Positions 1 to 7,586 of a stretch of 11,946 nt of DNA are shown here, in pieces. This DNA is from Sphingobacterium sp. (GTDB lineage: Bacteria; Bacteroidota; Bacteroidia; Sphingobacteriales; Sphingobacteriaceae): positions 1 through 11,946 of the forward strand of contig JASLCA010000362.1 in NCBI GenBank assembly GCA_030146225.1, written 5' to 3'. The stretch's first letter is position 1, and each line of letters starts with the position of its first letter. A program made the translations under genes and the position numbers. The notes below the pieces were generated by a model. That model did no database searches, was not told the DNA's origin, and saw only the letters and a program-made list of their open reading frames with translations.

Positions 1-1
1 C

Positions 2-754
2 CTCCGTATGATGGACTTGGAGAAACCAATAAAGGTGAAGATGAACGCTTATTCTTCTACCTCTCCACAGCTGATAAGAGAGCTTACTTTTCAATATAGT
101 AAATCTAATCCGGAACAGTTAAATAGGATTGATGGCCTTATGTCTTATTATAATATTAACGGGCTGCTGACGAGTAAAGAAGAGTTTAAGTACGAGTTTG
201 ATTACAATACGGATGGTATGGTCACGGCGTTTCGATTAGTTTGGAAAAATCCTGCGGTCACCCGAGCCAATTTCACCTACCTGTTGGATTACGATGCTTC
301 AGGAAGATTAAGGGGCTGGTCAGGAGGTCTTTTAAATCAAGAGCTGGAATGGACTGTCACAGACTGGTTGGATGATGGTAGAATTAAAGGGTTTCAACGT
401 GAAGCCTCCGTCAATAAATGGACATGGAATTATGAAGAGGGGCTTTTTGCCGAGTATGATTTAGGTGCTTCAAGTGAAAATAATCGTGTCAAAGCTGTAG
501 GAATTACAAGCTGGGCGATTCCGACTTTCTTAAGTGGACTTCCTCCAATTGAATTCCATAATCCAAGCTTTAATTCAGATGTCTTGGAGCTATTAATGTA
601 TAAAAATGGTTTTGAGAAGTTGGTTAAGGCCGAGAAAGAAACTGGAGTATACGTCTATACAGCCGATGCTAGAGGTAGGTTACAGAGTATGCGTAGAAAA
701 GCGAGTAACACAGCTCCGGCGGGGCGTGAGTATATATTTGAATATGCTAATTAG
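2..754 (+). CDS. C-terminal part of a YD-like repeat protein, 5' end cut by window edge
   Basis: The frame is open to the left edge of the window, and the first ATG codons (8, 11) have no visible ribosome binding site. This is therefore probably the tail of a longer protein, although a true start at 8 (248 residues) cannot be excluded. The visible part is rich in aromatic and beta-forming residues. It has loosely repeated units such as FEFDYNTDG-like, LLDYDASGRLRGW and YTADARGRLQSM, resembling the Y-x-Y-D-x-x-G-R-L pattern of YD or RHS-type repeats. Many Bacteroidota surface lipoproteins have this look, so an exported lipoprotein is plausible, but the N-terminus that would show a lipobox is missing. 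No catalytic motif is visible and there is no membrane segment. It ends with TAG 60 bases before the thioredoxin/M16 genes on the same strand, so it may belong to the same transcript. I do not recognise a specific family. Confidence 0.7.
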   Translation, partial: LRMMDLEKPIKVKMNAYSSTSPQLIRELTFQYSKSNPEQLNRIDGLMSYYNINGLLTSKEEFKYEFDYNTDGMVTAFRLVWKNPAVTRANFTYLLDYDASGRLRGWSGGLLNQELEWTVTDWLDDGRIKGFQREASVNKWTWNYEEGLFAEYDLGASSENNRVKAVGITSWAIPTFLSGLPPIEFHNPSFNSDVLELLMYKNGFEKLVKAEKETGVYVYTADARGRLQSMRRKASNTAPAGREYIFEYAN

Positions 755-814
755 GAAGTAATGCAGCGAATGCTTTAGGCTACTGCAATATTACATACGT
801 TAACGAGAGACAAA

Positions 815-2143
815 ATGAAACTTATATTATGTGTTTTAATAACCTTGTACAGCTCTTTAGGGCTGCACGCACAAGGAATACAGTTTTTTCAGGGAAGCTT
901 CGAAGAAGCTCAGAATAAAGCGGATCAGGAAAATAAACTTTTGTTTATAGACTTTTATACGGTGTGGTGTGTACCCTGTAAGGTCTTAGATCGAGATGTC
1001 TTTAGTCAAAAGATTGTTGGAGATGAATTTAATAAACAGTTTATTGCTTTTAAGCTCGATGCTGAAAAAGAGGGCAAAGTGCTTGCTAAACGATTTAATG
1101 TTAATGCTTATCCTACGCTGGTATTTGTAGGCAGAGACTCTACTTTGGTACATAAGCTTGTCGGTTCTGTGGGTGCAGATAAATTATTGACTGAAGCAGG
1201 TATTGCTTTGGCTATGCAGGATGACCCCAATAGCTATGCACGACTAAAAAGTCAATACAGTACACATAAAAACGACCCGGTTTTTTTGAAAAATTATATT
1301 TCGAAGATGGTTTCCTTTTCGGAAAGCCCTGTGACCGCTATAGAGGACTATTTGGCTGTGCAGACGAGTATTAAGGAGAATAGTGCAGACATGATGGAAT
1401 TTTTCTTAGCCTATGCAAAGGATATGCGTTGTGGTGGGAAGGCCGAAGAAATTCTAGAGGCTAACTATGCAACCTATATGGATATTGCGACTAAAAAGGA
1501 AAGCAGAGTATTAGAAACACTTCCTGCGAAATTGATGCAAAATACATATAGGCAAGCTATGGCAACAGCTAGCGTACCGCTCTATGAAATCTTCTTAGAT
1601 CGCTGGCTCAAAATGCCTGAAAAACCTTATTATGCGGATTACAATGCTTACAGGTTAGAACTTATAAGTCTTCAAAAAGATGATAAACTGTATAAGATAG
1701 AAGCTGAAAAATATTTGGACAGTTTGACGCAAGCGCAAACTGTTGCGGAAATAAAAGAGAGGGATGCACAGCGATATGAGACTTTTATAAAGGAGAATCC
1801 CGTAACTATTGGCTTCTTCGCAGAGGCTAAAAAACAAGCTCAGCAAGATTTAGATGCTGGTATTCTAGTACGTAATTTGAATAAGGTACTCGCAAATTAC
1901 CTTCCCTTGATTTCTAAAAAAAAGGATTTTAAACGTGTTGAACATTGGATTGACTATGGTCGAGCATTGTTGCCTGCAGATATTGCTCTAGCGAATATTG
2001 AGGTTAAGATGCTCCTGCAACAAGGTGATTATAAGCAGGCCTTAGCGAAAAAGCAGCAATTGTTGCAGGATGTAGATCCTATGCATAGAGATTACGAGGT
2101 ATTACGAGCAGAATTAGAACAAATGACTAAAGATTCCAAATAA
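815..2143 (+). CDS. Periplasmic thioredoxin-fold protein with long helical extension (Trx1)
   Basis: A 442-residue protein. Residues 1-19 form a signal peptide ending LHA|Q, so the mature protein probably begins with Gln20. A thioredoxin domain spans about 21-130. The active site is W51-C52-V53-P54-C55-K56, and the conserved cis-proline is P100 in AYPT. By family knowledge it should exchange thiols and disulfides in the periplasm. The extension from about 131 to 442 is rich in Lys, Glu, Ala and Tyr and looks alpha-helical. It starts with a DPNS motif (137-140) and a D-x-x-FL-x-x-Y motif, both shared with the downstream paralogue. The extension holds one further cysteine (C206). No named domain is recognised there; a TPR-like fold is only a guess. 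The start is supported by the signal peptide and the purine-rich GAGAG upstream of the ATG. Its TAA stop overlaps the next gene's ATG by one base. The active site has Val where both paralogues have Gly. Confidence 0.9.
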   Translation: MKLILCVLITLYSSLGLHAQGIQFFQGSFEEAQNKADQENKLLFIDFYTVWCVPCKVLDRDVFSQKIVGDEFNKQFIAFKLDAEKEGKVLAKRFNVNAYPTLVFVGRDSTLVHKLVGSVGADKLLTEAGIALAMQDDPNSYARLKSQYSTHKNDPVFLKNYISKMVSFSESPVTAIEDYLAVQTSIKENSADMMEFFLAYAKDMRCGGKAEEILEANYATYMDIATKKESRVLETLPAKLMQNTYRQAMATASVPLYEIFLDRWLKMPEKPYYADYNAYRLELISLQKDDKLYKIEAEKYLDSLTQAQTVAEIKERDAQRYETFIKENPVTIGFFAEAKKQAQQDLDAGILVRNLNKVLANYLPLISKKKDFKRVEHWIDYGRALLPADIALANIEVKMLLQQGDYKQALAKKQQLLQDVDPMHRDYEVLRAELEQMTKDSK

Positions 2144-3453
2144 TGAAGACAATCTATATATTAACGAGTTTATTGCTGCTCCATATTGGGCTCTTTGCGC
2201 AAGGTATTGATTTTGAAAAAGGCAATCTGGCCTCCGTACTTAAGAAAGCTAAGCTAGAAAATAAAATGGTATTTATTGATGCCTATGCGGTATGGTGTGG
2301 GCCTTGTAAAAGGATGGATATTACTGTTTTTAATGACGAAGAGGTGGGTCAGTACTTCAAACAGCATATTGTAGCGCTGAAAGTTGATGTTGAGCGTGGG
2401 GAGGGGATTAGCATAAAGAACAAATATGCGATCGAAGGTTTACCAGGCTATGTGTTTTTGGATTCCGAAGGAAATGTGGTCTTTAGAGATAAGGGAGCTA
2501 AGCCTAAAGCGGCCTTTATGGAGGTTGTCAAAAAGGCTTTTCTCTCGATGAAAGATCCTAATAGTGTAGGTAGAATGGCTGCTCTTTACGAGCAATCCAA
2601 AGATGATGAGATATTTTTAAGCTTGTACCTACAGAAATTGTATGAAGGTCGTTCAACCGGCTATACGGATGTATTGGAGCACTATTTAACTATTCAGAAG
2701 AGTATTCCGGCGGATAGTCCAGAAATGGCTAAGCTAATTGACCATCATAATCTTGTTGTAATCTATGGCGGAATGGCGGATGAAATAGTCCGAGAAAATC
2801 TTAAAACTGAGGGCTGGCAGCGCTATGTCCGCAAGGATGTTCGGGAGCGATTTCAAAATCTACCTAAAAAGATGGGACAGACCACTGTCGATTATGCGGT
2901 GTCAAAACGGGATTCAAGCTTTGTCGATGTTGCCTTAGAGCGATCTCGTGAGGTGGGGATGAAAGTTGTTGAAAATCAAAGGTTAGCACTTATGATGTAC
3001 TATTACAAAAACACAGGCATGGGGCAGGAATTTAAGGCTTTGTTTTTACCGCAAGTAGAAGCACTTTATGGCACTCTGGATGTGGATGGCTTATATCAGC
3101 AACATCTGAATACCATTAAGAAATTTGAAATGGACAGCTTGAAAGTTTTTCGAACCAATGCCATAATACAAGCGGATAAGCTGCAAAGTATGACCCGCGA
3201 GTTTGCACAGTTTGCTGATACTGACTTGGATAAAACTAATGTCTTGAAATGGGCGAAAACGGTATATGATCTTACCAAAGATAAGCCTGAAGCATTAAGT
3301 TTTTATGCTAGTGCACTTTATTTGTATGGGGATAGCGCGGAAGGTCGGAAGTTGAAAAATGAAGCCTACCAAAAGCTAAAGGGCACAGCGATGGAAGCAG
3401 CTATTGCTGCTGATTATGCTTTAATGGAGAAGGATGAATTAATTAGCCTGTAA
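2143..3453 (+). CDS. Periplasmic thioredoxin-fold protein with long helical extension (Trx2)
   Basis: A 436-residue paralogue of the preceding gene with the same layout. The signal peptide ends LFA|Q20, then the mature protein begins QGIDF. The thioredoxin domain covers about 21-133, with active site W51-C52-G53-P54-C55-K56, the classical WCGPC of reducing thioredoxins. The residues around the cis-proline (P101) read GLPGY rather than the YPT of the two paralogues. That is a site known in the thioredoxin superfamily to tune substrate choice and redox behaviour. A helical extension of about 300 residues follows, with DPNS at 138-141 and the D-x-x-FL-x-x-Y motif, then a Lys/Glu-rich tail. Its ATG shares one base with the previous stop (TAATG), and its own TAA overlaps the M16 start in the same way, implying coupled translation. 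A disulfide reductase or chaperone-like partner of the peptidase is inferred from position; its substrate is unknown. Confidence 0.9.
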   Translation: MKTIYILTSLLLLHIGLFAQGIDFEKGNLASVLKKAKLENKMVFIDAYAVWCGPCKRMDITVFNDEEVGQYFKQHIVALKVDVERGEGISIKNKYAIEGLPGYVFLDSEGNVVFRDKGAKPKAAFMEVVKKAFLSMKDPNSVGRMAALYEQSKDDEIFLSLYLQKLYEGRSTGYTDVLEHYLTIQKSIPADSPEMAKLIDHHNLVVIYGGMADEIVRENLKTEGWQRYVRKDVRERFQNLPKKMGQTTVDYAVSKRDSSFVDVALERSREVGMKVVENQRLALMMYYYKNTGMGQEFKALFLPQVEALYGTLDVDGLYQQHLNTIKKFEMDSLKVFRTNAIIQADKLQSMTREFAQFADTDLDKTNVLKWAKTVYDLTKDKPEALSFYASALYLYGDSAEGRKLKNEAYQKLKGTAMEAAIAADYALMEKDELISL

Positions 3454-6137
3454 TGAGAGCCGTAATTTGTTTGTTTTTTGTGGTTCTAGTAGGGCTTCTT
3501 AAAACCTTTGCGCAAAGTGATTTCCCTATTAGGGACGGCGCTAAAGAAGGTTACTTAGCAAATGGCATAAAGTATTATGCTTTGTCTACCCCTTGGATTA
3601 AGGGTAAGTATGCCTTAGGTATGGTTGTTAAAACAGGATCGCTCTATGAGACGAAGGATGAGGTCGGGGTAGCGCATTTCTTAGAACATTTGGTCTCTAC
3701 CTCTGTCCCAGGTTACGATCGAAAGAAGTCTTTGGAGTTAGTCTATAATGCTGGATTGAATCTTTTTGAGGATTGGCAGGCTTTTACTTCCGAAGTTAAA
3801 ACCGTTTATAATTATACCTATCCGAAAGAAAATTTGGATACCGAGCAACAGCTTGTAGCCTATTTACGTGGGGTTTTGGGGGAGATGGAGTTTACGCAAC
3901 AGGAAGTGGATATAGAGCGACCCGCTATTTTAGCAGAGACGAATACTTCTTTTTCTAGTGGGGGGCTTTCCAACTTACGTGGTGGGTATTTTGAACATCA
4001 TACAATTTTAGGTGACTCTACTCAAATCTCAGCTATTAGTCCGGCTACAGTTCGCGGATTTTATCGGAAATGGTATCGCCCAGAGAATATTGCTTTGGTG
4101 ATGATAGGGGATGCATCAGCAGAAGAGTTAGCACAGAAGTTGATCCTGCACTTCTCGGATGCAAAATGTATTGTAGACTCCGTATTGCCTCCTGCCTTTC
4201 TTCCGATTGATCAGCACAATACGAGTTTGTATAGTAGCTCAGAGGTGGAAGTAGATAAGCGAAAAGGCTATGTAGGTCGATTAATCTATAGGTTTCCATT
4301 ATTTGACCTAAGTAAGCGTTCTGAACTACGGGCTGCCATTGCGACCGAAATGATAGCCGACCTTTTAAAAGGTATGTTGGATGGGTATGAAGCTGATTAC
4401 GATGTAAGTAGCGTGATTTCCGCAAATATGCCTAGATCTTCGGTGCTAAATGTTAAACTAAACTTTGCCGATACCATTGCTTTTAAGGATAGGTTGCATG
4501 AAATTGGAAATGCAATCTCATATTTACGCTTTGGAACGGTGGATTCAACCTTTTTACAATCCTTATGGAAGGCTAGACCTTCGGTTTATAAGAGTAAAAT
4601 TAAGGTTCCTGAATCTGCAAATACCAGCACAATCCTTGCAAGTATTTACAGTAATTTTTTGGGCAACTTTCCGATCAGCGACCCAGATAGCTTTGCTCAA
4701 GCATTGGATAATGAAGCTTTATTATTGACAAGTGCTGATATTCGTCAGGCTGCGGAGCTTGTATTTATGCAATCTCGTTCACTTCTTGCAGGCTTGCCAG
4801 ATTATGGGGCTGACTTTGAGGCGCGGATGGTACAGTCTTTTGATAATTACTGTAGCCAAGAAAATGTTTCACAGACTTATCAATTGCCATCTGAAAGAAA
4901 TAAGTTTGCGCCTAGATCAATCCTGGAAGCGAAGCCCTTAAGCGAAGCTAAACCTAGCTTTTCGGAAGAAATGCTCCAATCTAATACTATACTTCCAAAT
5001 GGGATGCATGCCTATGTATTGAAGAATGGCCTAGAAGTAATATGGGACAGCAAAGTGAATCGCAATTATATCGTGGTTGAAACCAACGCTGGAATCGCTT
5101 TATTAGATGAAACTGAACGCCCCTTTGTGAGCCAGTTTAAGGAGCTCAGGTTACCGCTTCCTCATGGGGTTTCGGCGAAAGACATGAACAGCCTTAAAAA
5201 TTCTTGGGGGAGTCCTAGTGTAACGCTAAAAGTAGGACAGCATAGAACCACTATGCAAACGGGATTGACAAGCCACAATGAAATGTTTGTAGGACAATAT
5301 ATTGCCTCGATATATCAATCCTTTACCATAGATGATGCCAGCTATGAAAAAGGTTGCGACACTTACCAAAAGCAGGCTGCTAAGTCTACTAGCTCACCTG
5401 AGGCTAAGTCTATGGCGCTAAAGAAAGAGGAGCTGGAAGACCGACTGAATAGTTTGCTTGATCCGAAAAAAACACGTGTCTTTATACAAGGGCAGGTTAA
5501 TATTGAGCAGATTATGGCTTATTTGTCTGAGATTTCTCCAAAAATCCAGCAGGGTCTAAAACCACAGCAAAAAGTTGATATCCTCGAAGAGGATAAAATT
5601 AACCTTACTGATGAACCAAAGGGGCGTACATTTTTGGTCAATCGGATAACTACCCAAGCAGTAGAGGCTGTTGACTTGAAGCGTTACCTTTTAAATGGTA
5701 TGTTGGAAGAGTATATGAGTCGCATGTTGCTCCTGCGTATCCGAAATGAGAAAGGCTTGATTTATACTTGGGGAACTACGCCTTCTTATGGAGTAGACCC
5801 CTCGCCCTATGTTTCTCTAAGTCTTCGATTTCGCGTTATTCCAGAACTCTTGAATAACGCGCTCACAGAATTCAATAAGCTCTGTGCAGAAGTTGCTGAA
5901 AACGGAGTGCCTGAATCCAGTCTAGCTGGGTTAAAAAGACGAGAGTGGAACCGTTATGTTGACTTCTATAATAATCCTGAGAAAAGTATGGGCTTTGTCT
6001 CCTTACAAATTAATTGTACTGGTCATGTTTGGAGTAATACTGAGATTCGTCAGGCCATTGATGCTATTTCGATGGACGAGTTAAATACTTATGTGAAACA
6101 ATATATGGCATTGCCTGCTGAATTAAAAACCTACTAA
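3453..6137 (+). CDS. Secreted M16 family zinc metallopeptidase (insulinase/pitrilysin/PqqL-like)
   Basis: An 894-residue protein with a signal peptide ending TFA|Q21, so it is probably periplasmic. The first M16 half (about 25-480) carries the inverted zinc motif H75-F-L-E78-H79. H75 and H79 are zinc ligands and E78 is the catalytic base. The third ligand is probably E162, or E155, within E-R-P-A-I-L-A-E. The conserved FYRKWYRPENIAL segment starts at 203. A linker with a doubled EAKP (492-495, 498-501) leads to the second half, which begins with the usual VLKNGLEVIW (522-531). The second half has no HxxEH, as expected for the inactive half of this family. It keeps the R-x-E-K-G-L-I-Y signature (R764, Y771) that helps to bind substrate. 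Two M16 halves in about 900 residues match pitrilysin and PqqL rather than the short processing-peptidase forms. M16 enzymes enclose and cut small unfolded peptides. Flanking thioredoxins suggest substrates with disulfides. The start overlaps the previous stop by one base. Confidence 0.93.
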   Translation: MRAVICLFFVVLVGLLKTFAQSDFPIRDGAKEGYLANGIKYYALSTPWIKGKYALGMVVKTGSLYETKDEVGVAHFLEHLVSTSVPGYDRKKSLELVYNAGLNLFEDWQAFTSEVKTVYNYTYPKENLDTEQQLVAYLRGVLGEMEFTQQEVDIERPAILAETNTSFSSGGLSNLRGGYFEHHTILGDSTQISAISPATVRGFYRKWYRPENIALVMIGDASAEELAQKLILHFSDAKCIVDSVLPPAFLPIDQHNTSLYSSSEVEVDKRKGYVGRLIYRFPLFDLSKRSELRAAIATEMIADLLKGMLDGYEADYDVSSVISANMPRSSVLNVKLNFADTIAFKDRLHEIGNAISYLRFGTVDSTFLQSLWKARPSVYKSKIKVPESANTSTILASIYSNFLGNFPISDPDSFAQALDNEALLLTSADIRQAAELVFMQSRSLLAGLPDYGADFEARMVQSFDNYCSQENVSQTYQLPSERNKFAPRSILEAKPLSEAKPSFSEEMLQSNTILPNGMHAYVLKNGLEVIWDSKVNRNYIVVETNAGIALLDETERPFVSQFKELRLPLPHGVSAKDMNSLKNSWGSPSVTLKVGQHRTTMQTGLTSHNEMFVGQYIASIYQSFTIDDASYEKGCDTYQKQAAKSTSSPEAKSMALKKEELEDRLNSLLDPKKTRVFIQGQVNIEQIMAYLSEISPKIQQGLKPQQKVDILEEDKINLTDEPKGRTFLVNRITTQAVEAVDLKRYLLNGMLEEYMSRMLLLRIRNEKGLIYTWGTTPSYGVDPSPYVSLSLRFRVIPELLNNALTEFNKLCAEVAENGVPESSLAGLKRREWNRYVDFYNNPEKSMGFVSLQINCTGHVWSNTEIRQAIDAISMDELNTYVKQYMALPAELKTY

Positions 6138-6159
6138 TCAACCCAAGACTTTTAAAATA

Positions 6160-7410
6160 ATGAATAGATATATAAATAGTGTAGTAAAAGCCTCCCTGCT
6201 GTTTATTGCATGCAGCCTTTCAGGCACGATCTTGTTGGCTCAAGGGATTGTTTTTATGGATAATCCACAATGGAACGATGTTTTACAACGTGCACGAAAT
6301 GAGAACAAAATGATTTTTGTGGACTGCTATACTGAATGGTGCGGGCCATGTAAGGGCTTGGAACGCAATATATTTCCACAAAAAGAAATGGGCGATTTTT
6401 TCAATAAGCATTTTGTAAATGTCAAGTATGATATGGAAAAAGAGAATGGTTTGGATTTTAAAAAGATTTTTCCTTCCGATATTAAGTCCTATCCTACCTT
6501 GTTATATATTGATGCTAAAGAGCAACGTATTGTACATAAGCTAGTAGGCGGTATGTCAGTCGCAATCTTTATCAAAGAGTCCGAAAAGGCATTACAAGGC
6601 AATGGGTTAGTCAAGTTGCAGGCAGCATATAGTCAGGGAAATAGAGATTTGGCGTTCTTGGACAATTACCTTCAAGCGTTGTTGAAGATAAATAACCGCA
6701 AAGAGATTGACCTTGTTATTAATGATTATTTGCAAGATCAAGGCTATGAACAGTTAAAGGAAGAGCGCGTTTGGAATATTGTTGCGCCTTATTTCTTTGA
6801 ATATGAATCTGCACATGTGCGCTATGTGCTCAGCAATAAATCAAAATTTGATAGATTAAAGTTTGTAGATCAAAAAGCATTAGATGCGCAACTTACTAAT
6901 GCTATTGGTCTTTTTATTATGAGAATCCTTAAGATTGAGCAGGATGAGCAGATTGGGAGTCTTCAGTTTGTGCCTCAGCAAAAGCTATTTGAACAAGTTC
7001 GAAAAGATGTTGAATTGTTTAATAATAAGCAGGGGTATCAGGAGTTTGTTTCAAAACTATTTATTTATGAGCAGTTAATGAATAACTCTTGGGCTAAGGC
7101 TTATGAAGCGGTGTGCTATGCGCAAGATTTTGGCTTTAGATATACTAAGAGCCTTAAGCTTTCGATTGCGAATTACAGTATACAAGAGTCTTCCGATAAG
7201 GTACTCTTAACACGTATCTACGAAGATTTGAAAGCAGAACAATTATTAGGGCAAAAGCAGTTTCTAAATTTTAATTATTATCCACATATAGCTAAGGCCG
7301 CGCGTAAACTTGGTGAAGAGGATGTAGCGACGGAATTTGATGCTAAAGGAAAGGAAGTCTTAAAAAGACGTATGCTTGAAGAGGAGCGTAGGAATAAGAG
7401 CAATAATTAA
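6160..7410 (+). CDS. Periplasmic thioredoxin-fold protein with long helical extension (Trx3)
   Basis: The third paralogue, 416 residues, 22 bases downstream of the M16 gene. The signal peptide is longer (about 27 residues, ending LLA|Q28), giving a mature start QGIVF like its paralogues. A cysteine at 18 (FIAC) could be read as a poor lipobox, but the A|Q site fits better. The thioredoxin domain covers about 29-145, with active site W60-C61-G62-P63-C64-K65 and cis-proline P102 in SYPT. An extra cysteine, C56, lies five residues before the first active-site cysteine, and C319 lies in the extension. The extension (about 146-416) lacks the DPNS motif but keeps the following L-x-x-x-Y and FL-x-x-Y positions. 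It ends in a strongly charged tail (KRRMLEEERRNKSNN). The upstream sequence is A/T-rich with no clear Shine-Dalgarno site, usual in Bacteroidota. Role inferred as for its paralogues: periplasmic thiol-disulfide exchange linked to the M16 peptidase. Confidence 0.9.
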   Translation: MNRYINSVVKASLLFIACSLSGTILLAQGIVFMDNPQWNDVLQRARNENKMIFVDCYTEWCGPCKGLERNIFPQKEMGDFFNKHFVNVKYDMEKENGLDFKKIFPSDIKSYPTLLYIDAKEQRIVHKLVGGMSVAIFIKESEKALQGNGLVKLQAAYSQGNRDLAFLDNYLQALLKINNRKEIDLVINDYLQDQGYEQLKEERVWNIVAPYFFEYESAHVRYVLSNKSKFDRLKFVDQKALDAQLTNAIGLFIMRILKIEQDEQIGSLQFVPQQKLFEQVRKDVELFNNKQGYQEFVSKLFIYEQLMNNSWAKAYEAVCYAQDFGFRYTKSLKLSIANYSIQESSDKVLLTRIYEDLKAEQLLGQKQFLNFNYYPHIAKAARKLGEEDVATEFDAKGKEVLKRRMLEEERRNKSNN

Positions 7411-7456
7411 GTTGTAAGACTTTATACCTATCCCTTGGATTATTTTGTTAGCAGGC

Positions 7457-7523
7457 AACCCCTTAAGGAGTTAAATTTTCTAACTCGTGAATCAGGTTAT
7501 GCTTTCACAGTTTAACCCCTTAA
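7457..7523. repeat. Quasi-palindrome with a distant repeated half-site upstream of mfd
   Basis: AACCCCTTAAGGAGTT (7457-7472) is a 16-base inverted repeat with a single mismatched position pair, centred on a perfect CCTTAAGG. Its left half, AACCCCTTAA, recurs exactly at 7514-7523, 57 bases further on. The same elements also pair as a 13-base inverted repeat with one mismatch (7463-7475 with 7511-7523) across a 35-base spacer. Within that spacer, CAGGTTA (7493-7499) can pair with TAACCTG (7521-7527). The arrangement could be a regulator binding site or an RNA structure at the end of the upstream operon. Its function is unknown. Confidence 0.45.
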
Positions 7524-7533
7524 CCTGCTCGGC

Positions 7534-7567
7534 TTTTAAAATCTTCTAAGTAATTTTCTTAAATTTG
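7534..7567 (+). promoter_or_regulatory. Candidate Bacteroidota promoter for mfd
   Basis: TAAATTTG at 7560-7567 is an exact match to the Bacteroidota -7 element TAnnTTTG. A TTTT at 7534-7537 is a 3-of-4 match to the -33 TTTG element, with a 22-base spacer, within the range normally accepted. Transcription would begin about 7573-7576, leaving a leader of only 11-14 bases before the GTG start of mfd. The call rests on motif match and position; no experimental start site is available. Confidence 0.5.
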
Positions 7568-7586
7568 TAGAAACAATCGTTACTAC

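Noticed and set aside
731..740. TATATTTG at 733-740 as a promoter for Trx1
   Set aside because: It matches the -7 element TAnnTTTG, but 17-25 bases upstream there is only GC-rich sequence with no TTG or TTTG. It also lies inside the end of the preceding gene, so it is probably a chance match.
4045..4425. 126-residue open frame on the minus strand
   Set aside because: It lies wholly inside the M16 coding sequence, has no recognisable domain or start signals, and the plus-strand frame shows conserved family motifs here.
6184..6216. Trx3 as a lipoprotein with Cys18
   Set aside because: FIAC is a poor lipobox with Phe at -3, the hydrophobic stretch continues beyond it, and a good A|Q site follows that matches the three sister proteins.
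815..7410. Trx/M16 operon as a recent horizontal transfer
   Set aside because: It looks somewhat more AT-rich than mfd by eye, but there are no transposase, integrase, tRNA or flanking direct repeats. The difference may simply reflect codon bias in a conserved gene.
7468..7486. GAGTTA / TAACTC hairpin as terminator of the Trx/M16 operon
   Set aside because: The stem is only 6 A/T-rich pairs with a 7-base loop and no T-run follows. The CAGGTTA/TAACCTG alternative has a 21-base loop and its nearest T-run is 6 bases away, so neither is a convincing terminator.
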